Shown here: piece after piece, positions 23,776 to 31,631 of the stretch
Numbering within the stretch: the stretch's first letter is position 1
Layout of the letters: each line of letters opens with the position of its first letter
From: JBHIEE01 sp046760445
GTDB lineage: Bacteria; Acidobacteriota; Aminicenantia; JdFR-78
Length of the DNA stretch: 47,572 bases
NCBI GenBank assembly: GCA_046760445.1
Contig: JBHIEE010000007.1
Span: forward strand, 1 to 47,572
Direction: 5' to 3'
Position numbers and translations under genes: made by a program
The notes under the pieces: model-generated
Told to the model about the DNA's origin: nothing
What the model saw: only the letters and a program-made list of their open reading frames with translations
The model's database searches: none

Positions 23776-24198
23776 TTATTCATAAACTAATGCCTTTGTA
23801 GGACAAATAACTACACAGGGAGGAATCTCCTTATCCGGGCAGCTATCACATTTAAGGGCGATAGAGCGACCTGAAGACTCATGTTTAGATTGGATTATTG
23901 AATCATAGGGGCAGATCATGATACAGCTCCAACAGCCAATACATTTATTTGAATCATGTTTGACTAAACCTGTTAAGTCATTTTTTTGCATGGCCCCTGT
24001 AATGCAGGCATCAACGCAAGGAGGGTCTTCACAATTCCGGCAGATAAATTGAATCTCAAATCTTTCAAAAAGATCTCTCTTTATAATAATACCTGATTTT
24101 TTAGGATTATTTTCTCCAAATCTGCTGACAGAACAGGCAGCAGTGCATAATTCGCATCCAGTGCATAAATCTGAGTTGGCGTAAATCTTCTTTTTCAT
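23776..24198 (-). CDS. aorA: AorA-like polyferredoxin subunit of aldehyde oxidoreductase
   Basis: The 140-residue protein has four cysteine sets: CTGCELCTAAC, CRNCEDPPCVDAC, CIGCWSCIMIC and CDSCPDKEIPPCVVIC, enough for four [4Fe-4S] clusters. This matches the electron-transfer subunit (AorA) of tungsten aldehyde oxidoreductases such as that of Aromatoleum aromaticum. It would carry electrons between the AorB active site and the FAD subunit. The start at 24198 (MKKKIYANSDLCTGCE) is chosen because AGAGGAAG lies five to eight bases upstream; the frame is open further up into aorB, but those residues do not fit the family. It lies 16 bases after aorB. Confidence 0.88.
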   Translation of the reverse strand: MKKKIYANSDLCTGCELCTAACSVSRFGENNPKKSGIIIKRDLFERFEIQFICRNCEDPPCVDACITGAMQKNDLTGLVKHDSNKCIGCWSCIMICPYDSIIQSKHESSGRSIALKCDSCPDKEIPPCVVICPTKALVYE

Positions 24199-24214
24199 TT
24201 TTGCTTCCTCTTGA

Positions 24215-26056
24215 TCAGCTATAATAGCTTTCCAGCTCTCTAACTCGTTCATTAGGAACAAGTCCATTTTCGTCCCATTTATGCAATTCATAATAGCGAG
24301 AGAGCATTTCTTGGAATTTATTTCGATCAATTTTATGTCCCTTTGTTAATCTCAATTTCATGTGTTCATCAAAATATCTTTTAGGCAAGGTATCATCTTT
24401 TCGGGAGATTCCTTCTCGCATATTAATCATTCTTTCCAAATCAAGGATTCTGCAAGCCACTTCGTTCAATTCAGATTCAGAAATTTCAAGTCCAGTTACG
24501 AGGTGAATCAGGTCAGAGAAATGTTCATATTTTAGAAGATGCGGACTGTTGAAACCATGACAGATAAATTTACAAATACCTAAGGAATCAATAACTGAAT
24601 ATATTTTTTCATGAAAATAAACCATATCCGCTTTTGTCTCATAAGCTGTGGGATTGGAATTAATATAAGTTCCATAAATTTCTTTTGTTAATTTTTCTGG
24701 AAGCTCAAAAATATCCAATGTTGGCCTGCTTCTTAGATGATCAGCTCCTCTTGAAGCTGTTGCAATTCCCAGGGCAAAACTTTTCAGATAGCGGCAATCA
24801 TGAGGATCTGATTGAGGTAAATTTTTAACAGCAATCAGAAAATCTTTTGTTTCTTCTCCAAATTCCTCCACAGCATGAGTGCTCTCTGCCAGAATATTCC
24901 CTAAGCCTTGGCGACGGGAAATATCAATTATGAGAGATTTCACAATAGAAGAATCTCCAAATTTCAATGAATAACCAGCACTTTTTTCATCCAAATATCC
25001 TTTTTCAAAAAGCTCAATGGCCCAAGCAATGATAGTGCCTGTGGAAGATACATCTAAGCCTAAATCATTGCATAAATTATTTAGCATAATCACTTCTTCA
25101 GTCTTTGAAATTCCAAGATTAGCCCCTAATAAACCAATGGTAGTGTATTCTGGTCCTTCTCCTGTAAAATTTCGATGGCGGCAGTGAACAATACATCCAT
25201 AACAAGAAATCATTTTTTCTACAAATTGATGAATCACTTCAGCATTAAGAGTATCTTTAAAAGCATTCAATTGACTATTTTTGGTTCTAATAGCCCCTAA
25301 AAAGTTGCTTACTTCATAGAGAAGAGGGGTTCCTACTCGGCCTAAAACATGGATGATTTTAGAGCTATATAGATAATCTTTAATTTGACACACCTTCTCT
25401 ACAAATTTCTCAGGATATTTAATCGGAATTCCCAAACTTCCTTTAGCGACTACAGCTTTAATATTTTTGGAACCCATAACTGCTCCCATTCCTCCTCTGC
25501 TGGCTGAATTCTTCACCCCATTTATAATAGAAGCAAACCGAACTAAATTCTCTCCTGCCTGACCAATACAGGCAACTTGAATATCTTTGCCTAAATCTTC
25601 TCTCATTTTCTTCTGTGTTTCCAAGGTATTTAAACCCCAGTATTCTTTGGCGTCTCTGATTTCTAAATTCCCGTCTTCAATATAGATATAAATAGGTTTT
25701 TCGGCTCTTCCTTTAATTATTAAACGATCTGCCCCAGCAAATCTCAATTCAGGACCAAAAAAGCCGCCGCAATTGGTATCCCCTAAAATGCCTGATTCAG
25801 GAGATTTGGCAGAAATATTTAATCGGCCAGAATTAGGCACTCCAGAACCTGTCAAAAGCCCAGTGCCAAAAATCAAAACATTTTCGGGCGAGAGCGGATC
25901 AGTATCTGGTTTAAGATATTTATAAAGATAATACATATTTAGTCCTCGACCACCTAAATAGGCTTTGACTATATTGACCGGAGTATTAAATATTTTTAAT
26001 TTTTCAGTGGAAAGATCTATTTCATAAACATTACTTCTTAGATATAAATCTTGCAT
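24215..26056 (-). CDS. aorB: Tungsten-type aldehyde ferredoxin oxidoreductase, AorB-like
   Basis: Catalytic subunit (613 residues) of the AOR family, which interconverts aldehydes and carboxylic acids at a bis-tungstopterin. The [4Fe-4S] ligands are C285, C288 and C292 (SCYGCIVHC) with C495 (DSLGICKF). Pterin-binding signatures are GGRGLN (35-40), GPEYTTIGLLG (301-311), DLGLDVSSTG (331-340) and SRGADHLR (435-442). Neighbours encode a four-cluster ferredoxin, an FAD/NAD subunit and a MoaD-like protein, the arrangement of AorABC complexes rather than a stand-alone AOR. A BamB-type role in benzoyl-CoA reduction is the main alternative, but the other bam subunits are absent. No tungstate transporter is nearby. 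A repeat-rich spacer lies upstream. Confidence 0.9.
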   Translation of the reverse strand: MQDLYLRSNVYEIDLSTEKLKIFNTPVNIVKAYLGGRGLNMYYLYKYLKPDTDPLSPENVLIFGTGLLTGSGVPNSGRLNISAKSPESGILGDTNCGGFFGPELRFAGADRLIIKGRAEKPIYIYIEDGNLEIRDAKEYWGLNTLETQKKMREDLGKDIQVACIGQAGENLVRFASIINGVKNSASRGGMGAVMGSKNIKAVVAKGSLGIPIKYPEKFVEKVCQIKDYLYSSKIIHVLGRVGTPLLYEVSNFLGAIRTKNSQLNAFKDTLNAEVIHQFVEKMISCYGCIVHCRHRNFTGEGPEYTTIGLLGANLGISKTEEVIMLNNLCNDLGLDVSSTGTIIAWAIELFEKGYLDEKSAGYSLKFGDSSIVKSLIIDISRRQGLGNILAESTHAVEEFGEETKDFLIAVKNLPQSDPHDCRYLKSFALGIATASRGADHLRSRPTLDIFELPEKLTKEIYGTYINSNPTAYETKADMVYFHEKIYSVIDSLGICKFICHGFNSPHLLKYEHFSDLIHLVTGLEISESELNEVACRILDLERMINMREGISRKDDTLPKRYFDEHMKLRLTKGHKIDRNKFQEMLSRYYELHKWDENGLVPNERVRELESYYS

Positions 26057-26070
26057 TTTCTAAATATGCC

Positions 26071-26310
26071 TCACTTCGTTCGGCTAAATTCGAAATCCGA
26101 ATTTCGAAATTCGAAACAAATGTTTTGGTCATTCGAATTTTGGTCATTTGCCCTCGTCCTGAAGGTCTCAGGCCGAAGGGAGATTGTTTCGTATTTCCCC
26201 TCGGCCTGAGCTCGGGGCGAAGGCGGATTTCGTGCTTCGGATTTTGTGTTAGACTTTCTCATTTGAACTTTTCATTCTTCCATATTATCCTCTTATCCAC
26301 ACAAATGGAA
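26071..26310 (+). repeat. Dispersed-element copy (middle and right end) between aorC and aorB
   Basis: Contains cgaaattcgaaa words, the block GGTCATTTGCCCTCGTCCTG, two GC-rich imperfect hairpins (CTCAGGCCGAAGGGAG and CCTCGGCCTGAGCTCGGGGC) and the right end TCATTTGAACTTTTC to TTATCCACACAAATGG. Equivalent blocks occur at 29350-29444, 36361-36464 and, inverted, 39330-39420. The copy separates aorC from aorB within one presumed operon. Confidence 0.8.
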
Positions 26311-26324
26311 TAAGAGCCAAATTT

Positions 26325-27692
26325 TCATTTTTTTGCTCTCTTTCTCCACTTCTTCTCATCTATTCTCTTATGATATGGTTCAGTCATACCAATTTGCTTT
26401 TGCCATTTAATTTTTCCTTCCATCACATCTTTTCTTTTATTCTTTATAAATTTAATATAAACTATTCTCTCATCTAGAATAGAATTTTTGATTTTTGAAA
26501 TATCAATTCTCTCTCTGATTATTGAATTGACAATTCCTGCTCCTTTTACTTCTCCCACAAAAATGGCTCCTACAATGAGGTTGTGATCAATAACAATTTT
26601 TTTATAAATTTTTCTATGGGTGTTGATTTTGGTTGAAATGTGATACTTTTGATCTTTGGATCGAAGAGATGAGACAGGACTTGATTGAGGATTGGTTATA
26701 CCCATAGTGATGCATGGGATTCCTTCAATGACAAAAGAGTTCATGGCCATTGATCCACTGTATTTCTCTTTTAATCCAGTCATATTCTTTCCAGCAATTC
26801 TGCCCTGGATTGAGGCATTTGTCCAGTTTGCATTAATAAAATATCTATCACGAATTAAGTCATAGCATTCAGCCACATCTCCTGCAGCGAATACATCTGG
26901 TATATTTGTCTGAAGATAAGAGTCGACAATTATGCCTTGATTGATCATTAAATCAGTGTTTTTAAAAATGTTCAAATTTGGCTTAACCCCAGTAGCACAA
27001 ATTACCATATCACAATCAATCTTTTCTCCACTGTTTAACAGAACATGAGAAATGCTTCTGTTATTAAAGCTGACTATCTCTTGAATGCTTTTTCCAGTAA
27101 GAATTTGAATTCCTTTAAACTTCAGATGATTCTCTATGATTTGGGCTCCCTGAGAGTCAAGAATAGCTGGTAATATCTGATTGAGGATTTCAATTACTGT
27201 GACCTGGGCTCCTAACTTCTTCAAAGCATAGGCTGCTCTAATTCCAATCAATCCGCTCCCTATAATTATCACTTTCTTTTTCTTATTCATTTTTTGAATA
27301 ACTTCTTTAGCATCATCAAGAGTGTGAAATTTATAAACTTCAGGATGATCTATTCCTTTTATCAAGGAAATAATTGGTACCCCACCTGTAGATATTAATA
27401 ACTTTCCGTAAGGAATGCTCTGATCATTGTCTAAAATAGCTTTTTTAGAAGAAAAATCTATTTTCTTAACTTTTCTTCCAAGCATGGTAGTTATTCTTTT
27501 GTTTTCTAAGGAAGGAAAAAATAACTGCTCTTCACTCATCTCACCGGAGAGAAAATAGGAGATGGCGGGCCGGGAATAGGCAGGATATTTTTCTTGAGAT
27601 ATTATAGTGATTAGTCCATCAGAATCATTTTTAATAATTTCTTTAACTGCGCTTAATCCAGCTGCACTATTTCCAATGATTAGATAATTCAT
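26325..27692 (-). CDS. aorC: AorC-like FAD/NAD(P)-dependent oxidoreductase subunit
   Basis: The 455-residue flavoprotein belongs to the pyridine nucleotide-disulfide oxidoreductase group. It has an N-terminal FAD fold (IIGNSAAGLSAVKEI, residues 4-18), a central NAD-binding fold (VIIIGSGLIGIRAAYALKK) and ATGVKPN, and the second FAD motif DVFAAGDVAE. In AorABC complexes this subunit exchanges electrons with NAD(H). Its place between the MoaD-like gene and aorB supports that role; a nitrite reductase-type FAD subunit is the nearest alternative by sequence style. The C-terminus (about 425-455) is an unusual basic tail. Start ATG at 27692. Confidence 0.82.
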   Translation of the reverse strand: MNYLIIGNSAAGLSAVKEIIKNDSDGLITIISQEKYPAYSRPAISYFLSGEMSEEQLFFPSLENKRITTMLGRKVKKIDFSSKKAILDNDQSIPYGKLLISTGGVPIISLIKGIDHPEVYKFHTLDDAKEVIQKMNKKKKVIIIGSGLIGIRAAYALKKLGAQVTVIEILNQILPAILDSQGAQIIENHLKFKGIQILTGKSIQEIVSFNNRSISHVLLNSGEKIDCDMVICATGVKPNLNIFKNTDLMINQGIIVDSYLQTNIPDVFAAGDVAECYDLIRDRYFINANWTNASIQGRIAGKNMTGLKEKYSGSMAMNSFVIEGIPCITMGITNPQSSPVSSLRSKDQKYHISTKINTHRKIYKKIVIDHNLIVGAIFVGEVKGAGIVNSIIRERIDISKIKNSILDERIVYIKFIKNKRKDVMEGKIKWQKQIGMTEPYHKRIDEKKWRKRAKK

Positions 27693-27769
27693 TTATTAAA
27701 ATTTATTAAAAAATTTTAAAAAAAATCAATGTTAATTCTGAATTTTGACTTCTATTTATTGAAACGGGT

Positions 27770-28045
27770 TCATCCCCCAGCTAAAAGTAAATAGAAATTA
27801 ACTATATCGCCATTTTTTATTTCTGTTTTTTTCCCTTGCAAGGAAGAAATAGGTTGATTATTAACTACAATAAGCACATGATATTCTAAATTGCCTTGGG
27901 GAGTTAGTATTTCTTCTGACAGGTCTGGATATTTTTTTGTTAGATAAGCTAATAATGAGTCTATGTTACCCCTAAAGTTTTTTAAGACTAAATTTCTTTT
28001 CCCTTTAATATTAATAAAAGCAGAAGAAAAATTAATCTTAATCAT
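27770..28045 (-). CDS. MoaD-like sulfur-carrier protein
   Basis: A 91-residue beta-grasp protein ending LLLAGG. The terminal Gly-Gly is the site of adenylation and thiocarboxylation in MoaD/ThiS proteins. MoaD supplies the dithiolene sulfur of molybdopterin and tungstopterin; a dedicated copy (AorD) is typically encoded with AorABC. No moaE is present here, so a shared MoaE elsewhere, or assembly of the tungstopterin of AorB specifically, is expected. The ThiF-like enzyme at 6246 is the only E1-type activator in this window. Confidence 0.82.
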   Translation of the reverse strand: MIKINFSSAFINIKGKRNLVLKNFRGNIDSLLAYLTKKYPDLSEEILTPQGNLEYHVLIVVNNQPISSLQGKKTEIKNGDIVNFYLLLAGG

Positions 28046-28076
28046 AAAAAATATTATAATTTATTAAAAGATTTTG

Positions 28077-29033
28077 TCAATTTCTCTTATTTTTCTTTTC
28101 TTTCGCTCGATATTCCATGACTTTTATAATATTAGTTAAAGAATCAAGGTAAGGAGTAGGAACTTTTGTTTTTTTACCATAATATATAATCTTCTGGTTG
28201 ATGAAGTCAATCTCTGTTGGGTTTCCCTGTTCTAAGTCAATTAACATCGATGGTTTGTGATAACCTGCTGTGGTAAGATAAGAGATGCATTTTTCATAAA
28301 AGTCTTCACCATAGTCGTAGCCAATTTTTTCCGCCACCTTAATACTTTCCTGAAGTATTTTCTCACAGAGATAACGAGTTTCCTTAAGCTCCATTGCCTC
28401 TTTCATAGTTAATCCTGTAATGGCGCAGACTGGTGAAAGACCGGCATTAAGAATAGTTTTTCTCCATTCATGCTTTTTAATTTCATCTGAAAATTCAGTC
28501 TTTAAACCTGAATTGCTAATAAGATTAGCTATTTCTTTAGCCGTATCCTTGGTCTTTTCAGATAATCCACCAATATAATTTGGAGGATGAAAAAATGTTA
28601 TTTCAACTATTCCAGGTTTGTGCATATTTCCAGCATAATTGACCACTATCCTGAATACATTTTCTTGACCAAAATAATTTGCTAATAAATCTTCATTATC
28701 TATACCATTTTGTAAGGCAATAATTTTCATTTGCGGATTAAAAATTTTTTCTATTTCTTTAGTGACAACTTCCAAAGCACTGGTTTTGACAGCTATAAAG
28801 AGCAAATTGATATCAAATTTTGATAGCTCAGAGATTGAATAACAAACATCGGTCATCTTAGTGTGGAAATCACCTAAAATTCCAGTGACTCTTAACCCTT
28901 GGTTTTTTATTTGGTCAATAAGATCTTTTTTAATATCTGCCAAGTAAACTTTTTCTTTATGGCGAGACAGACAAGCGGCCATAATACTTCCTATAGGGCC
29001 TGCTCCAATAATTCCGATTTTCTCTTTCACCAT
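28077..29033 (-). CDS. PanE/ApbA-family 2-dehydropantoate reductase-like protein
   Basis: The 318-residue protein has an N-terminal NADP-binding Rossmann fold (IGIIGAGPIGSIMAACL, residues 6-22), the family strand VKTSALEVV, ALQNGIDNED and the all-alpha C-terminal domain with KHEWRKTILNAGLSP. The lysine and asparagine in that last block are catalytic in ketopantoate reductase. True PanE makes pantoate for coenzyme A. Placement in a CoA-ester catabolic operon may reflect CoA demand or a related 2-oxoacid reductase. It precedes the MoaD-like gene by 31 bases. Confidence 0.8.
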   Translation of the reverse strand: MVKEKIGIIGAGPIGSIMAACLSRHKEKVYLADIKKDLIDQIKNQGLRVTGILGDFHTKMTDVCYSISELSKFDINLLFIAVKTSALEVVTKEIEKIFNPQMKIIALQNGIDNEDLLANYFGQENVFRIVVNYAGNMHKPGIVEITFFHPPNYIGGLSEKTKDTAKEIANLISNSGLKTEFSDEIKKHEWRKTILNAGLSPVCAITGLTMKEAMELKETRYLCEKILQESIKVAEKIGYDYGEDFYEKCISYLTTAGYHKPSMLIDLEQGNPTEIDFINQKIIYYGKKTKVPTPYLDSLTNIIKVMEYRAKEKKNKRN

Positions 29034-29133
29034 ATTTAAAACTTTTATATTAATAAAGTATAGATTTTTAAAATCCTAAATTCTGGCTAGATCCAGAATT
29101 CCAATCCACTAAGTTTAAGAGTTCAAATTTATA

Positions 29134-29444
29134 GCTCCTATCCAGATTGTACGGACAATTTATCCACACATGACAATAATTGAATCTCAATTTCTCATAG
29201 TCCCGAGTACTCGGGATCCAAAGTTCAAAATCCAAATGCCAAATGAATGTCAAATTACTAAATGTCAAAACTGTGAAGTGTAAAGCATAAATCGTAAGGT
29301 ATTATTTATCACTTTACCCTTTACTCCTTACTCTTTACGATTTATATTTGTTATTTGCCTTCGCCTTGAGCTCAGGCCGAAAGGAGTTTTGTCATTTGAA
29401 CTTTTCATTTCTCTATATTATCCCTTTATCCACACAAATAGGGG
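29134..29444 (+). repeat. Full copy of the dispersed intergenic element
   Basis: Begins GCTCCTATCCAGATTGT and continues with TTATCCACA (29160-29168), the perfect 16-bp palindrome TCCCGAGTACTCGGGA (29201-29216), caaaatccaaatgccaaatg words and an inverted pair TAAATCGTAA...TTTACGATTTA. A GC-rich GAGCTCAGGCCGAAAGG hairpin follows, then the right end TCATTTGAACTTTTC with a second TTATCCACA (29426-29434). It fills most of the 462-base gap between the PanE-like and Had-like genes; no gene is seen there. Confidence 0.85.
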
Positions 29445-29495
29445 AAGAGCTTAGACTTTAAAATTTTCACTCCTATATGTGTACTGATTACTGAT

Positions 29496-30524
29496 TTATG
29501 GAATTACGATGGATCTCAGGGCTTCGCCTTTTCTTAATGTATCAAAGGCTTCATTTATCTCATCTAACTTAAATTTATGAGTAACAATAGGAGCTAACTG
29601 AATTTTCCCCGTTCTGACCATCTCAATTAGCTTAGGATAATCTACTGGTCTACAGCCAAGGGATCCAACTATCTCTATTTCTCTGAACATCAATTTACCC
29701 ATATTGATGAGGACATTTTCATGGGTATATCCTACTTGACACAAACGACCTCCTGGTCTTACTGAATTATAAGCAAGTTCAATAGTTTTAGGATTCCCAA
29801 TCACTTCAATAGCAATATCCGCACCCCCGCCCGTCAATTTTTTAATTTCTTTTAATAATTCTTTATCCTCTTTACCAGTAGGATTAATGGTGTGAGTAGC
29901 ACCTAACTTTTTGGCTAACTCTAATTTTTTATCCACTAAATCCACCGCAATAACAGATCCACCAGCAGCTGTTGCTATCTGAATGACATTCATGCCGACT
30001 CCTCCGCAGCCAAAGACAACAACAGTGTCTCCTAGGTTCACTTTTGCTCTGTTTTTTACCGCATGATAAGGAGTAGATATAGCATCAGCAATTATACTAG
30101 CTTCCTCTAAAGGTAACTCTTCAGGCAAAGGAAGGCAGTCTTTGGCTGGAGCCTTGGTATACTCTGCATAGGCGCCATCAATATGATTTCCCATCATAAT
30201 CATATTATTACAGATGTTTTCTCTCCCAATGCGGCAATTATAACAGGTTCCACAGGAAAAAACTGGCGGGATAAGAACATGATCACCAACTTTTAAATTT
30301 TTTACTTTAGAACCTATTTCTTCAACTATGCCTGATGGTTCATGACCTAATATCATAGGTGGTTGTTTGAAGGTTGGGACACCATGATCGATATAATGTA
30401 AGTCTGTTTGACAAACGCCACAAGCTGCAATTTTAACCAATATCTCATTATCTTCTATCCCAGGTTTATCCACCTCCTCAATTTTTAAAGGTTGATTGGG
30501 TCCATAAAATATAGCTGCTTTCAT
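29496..30524 (-). CDS. had: Zinc alcohol dehydrogenase, Had-like (6-hydroxycyclohexenoyl-CoA dehydrogenase)
   Basis: A 342-residue medium-chain dehydrogenase. Catalytic zinc ligands are C38 (GVCQTD) and H61-E62 (GHEPSG); structural zinc is bound by C91, C94, C97 and C105; the NAD fold has GCGGVGMN (about 171-178). In the benzoyl-CoA pathway, Had oxidises 6-hydroxycyclohex-1-ene-1-carbonyl-CoA to the 6-oxo compound, the substrate of Oah. The neighbouring crotonase and the Oah gene across the divergent promoter make this the best reading. Sequence alone would also fit other secondary alcohol dehydrogenases. Ribosome site GGAG lies just before the ATG. Confidence 0.75.
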   Translation of the reverse strand: MKAAIFYGPNQPLKIEEVDKPGIEDNEILVKIAACGVCQTDLHYIDHGVPTFKQPPMILGHEPSGIVEEIGSKVKNLKVGDHVLIPPVFSCGTCYNCRIGRENICNNMIMMGNHIDGAYAEYTKAPAKDCLPLPEELPLEEASIIADAISTPYHAVKNRAKVNLGDTVVVFGCGGVGMNVIQIATAAGGSVIAVDLVDKKLELAKKLGATHTINPTGKEDKELLKEIKKLTGGGADIAIEVIGNPKTIELAYNSVRPGGRLCQVGYTHENVLINMGKLMFREIEIVGSLGCRPVDYPKLIEMVRTGKIQLAPIVTHKFKLDEINEAFDTLRKGEALRSIVIP

Positions 30525-30538
30525 TTATTACTCCTTTT

Positions 30539-30660
30539 CCCGATCCTATCCTGATCTCAGAACAGGGTAAATCGGGATGAAATTTGAAATTGGAAATTTG
30601 AAAATCAAAGATCTCGCAACGAAGTGAAATTTCTAATTTCCATTTTCCAATTTCTATTGG
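30539..30660. repeat. Hairpin and filler repeat upstream of the Had-like gene
   Basis: A nested hairpin pairs CCCGAT (30539-30544) with ATCGGG (30571-30576) and CCTG with CAGG inside it. It is followed by repeated gaaatttgaaattgg and tttccattttccaattt words that are mutually complementary. No gene is seen. Confidence 0.7.
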
Positions 30661-30663
30661 TTA

Positions 30664-31443
30664 TTATTTATTTTTCCAGACAGGCTTTCTCTTCTCCAGA
30701 AAAGCTTTCAGGCCTTCATTAGCATCCTCTGTGGCCATTAGTTCTTCAAGATATACTCTTTCAATTTTTTCTAATTTCTCATGAAAATCTGCCTCTAAGC
30801 CAAGATTTATAGCCTTCTTGGAATATTTTATGCCAACAGAACTAAGCTGAGTGATCTCCTCTAAAAATTTACTCAATTCTTTATCAAAAGAATCGAGGGG
30901 GACAACTTTATTTACTAATCCAATTTTTTCTGCTTCTGAGGCATCAATGATTTTACCAGTTAATAGCAATTCATTTGCTTTTTTAAAACCAATTAGTTTG
31001 GGAAGAACTATGACAGCTATAGGAGCAAAAACGGCAAGCTTTATCTCGGGCTGTCCTATTTTTAGATTGTCAGCAGCAAAAATCATGTCACAAAATATAG
31101 CTACTTCACAGCCTCCTCCCAAAGTTAATCCTTTTACAGCAGCCATCGTAATCTGATCCAATTTATTAAGATTTCTAAAAAGGTCATGGAAAACTTCTAT
31201 CATTCTATCTACTTTATCCTTAGTATGTTCAGCCACGTCAACTCCTGCTGAGAAAGCTTTATCTCCCACAGAAGTAATGACTAATACTTTTACATCTCGA
31301 TTTCCCAGTAGCTTTTTAATAGCTTCATTCATTTCCACCATAGTTTCTATATTTAAGATATTGTAAGGAGGTCTATTAATGGTTAAGATTGCTATTTCTT
31401 GGGTGATTTTAAAGTGGATGTTTTTAAAATCTTCTTGCGCCAT
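30664..31443 (-). CDS. dch: Enoyl-CoA hydratase family, likely cyclohexa-1,5-diene-carbonyl-CoA hydratase
   Basis: A 259-residue crotonase. The oxyanion-hole blocks are AFSAGVDVAEHT (about 63-74) and LTLGGGCEVAIFCD (about 106-119), with the later glutamate-containing GQPEIKLAVF. The string SAGVDVAEHTKDKVDRMIEVFH is the pattern I associate with dienoyl-CoA hydratases (Dch/BamR) of the benzoyl-CoA pathway, which add water to the diene produced by ring reduction. Its product would be the substrate of the Had-like enzyme encoded next. A generic short-chain enoyl-CoA hydratase remains possible. A 188-base decayed-looking spacer separates it from the ligase gene. Confidence 0.72.
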   Translation of the reverse strand: MAQEDFKNIHFKITQEIAILTINRPPYNILNIETMVEMNEAIKKLLGNRDVKVLVITSVGDKAFSAGVDVAEHTKDKVDRMIEVFHDLFRNLNKLDQITMAAVKGLTLGGGCEVAIFCDMIFAADNLKIGQPEIKLAVFAPIAVIVLPKLIGFKKANELLLTGKIIDASEAEKIGLVNKVVPLDSFDKELSKFLEEITQLSSVGIKYSKKAINLGLEADFHEKLEKIERVYLEELMATEDANEGLKAFLEKRKPVWKNK

Positions 31444-31631
31444 CGTTAATTTCTATGTTTCTTTAATAACATCTCAAAAAATTCTTGTCAAGCTATACTT
31501 CTTTCGAGTTAAAACATCAGCTCCATAAGAATTTTCTTCTCCTTAATCACAGAGTCTGTCCATTAATGATTCGGTTTTATTACGCTATTTAGATTTTTTT
31601 AGTCTTGCTATAAGCTTTATCTCTCGAAACT

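Noticed and set aside
24199..24330. Longer N-terminus for the AorA-like protein
   Set aside because: The extra 44 codons lie inside aorB, do not resemble ferredoxins, and a good ribosome site precedes the ATG at 24198.
24215..26056. Reading the AOR gene as BamB of a class II benzoyl-CoA reductase
   Set aside because: The adjacent four-cluster ferredoxin, FAD subunit and MoaD-like gene match AorABC, and no BamD-I genes are present; kept as an alternative only.
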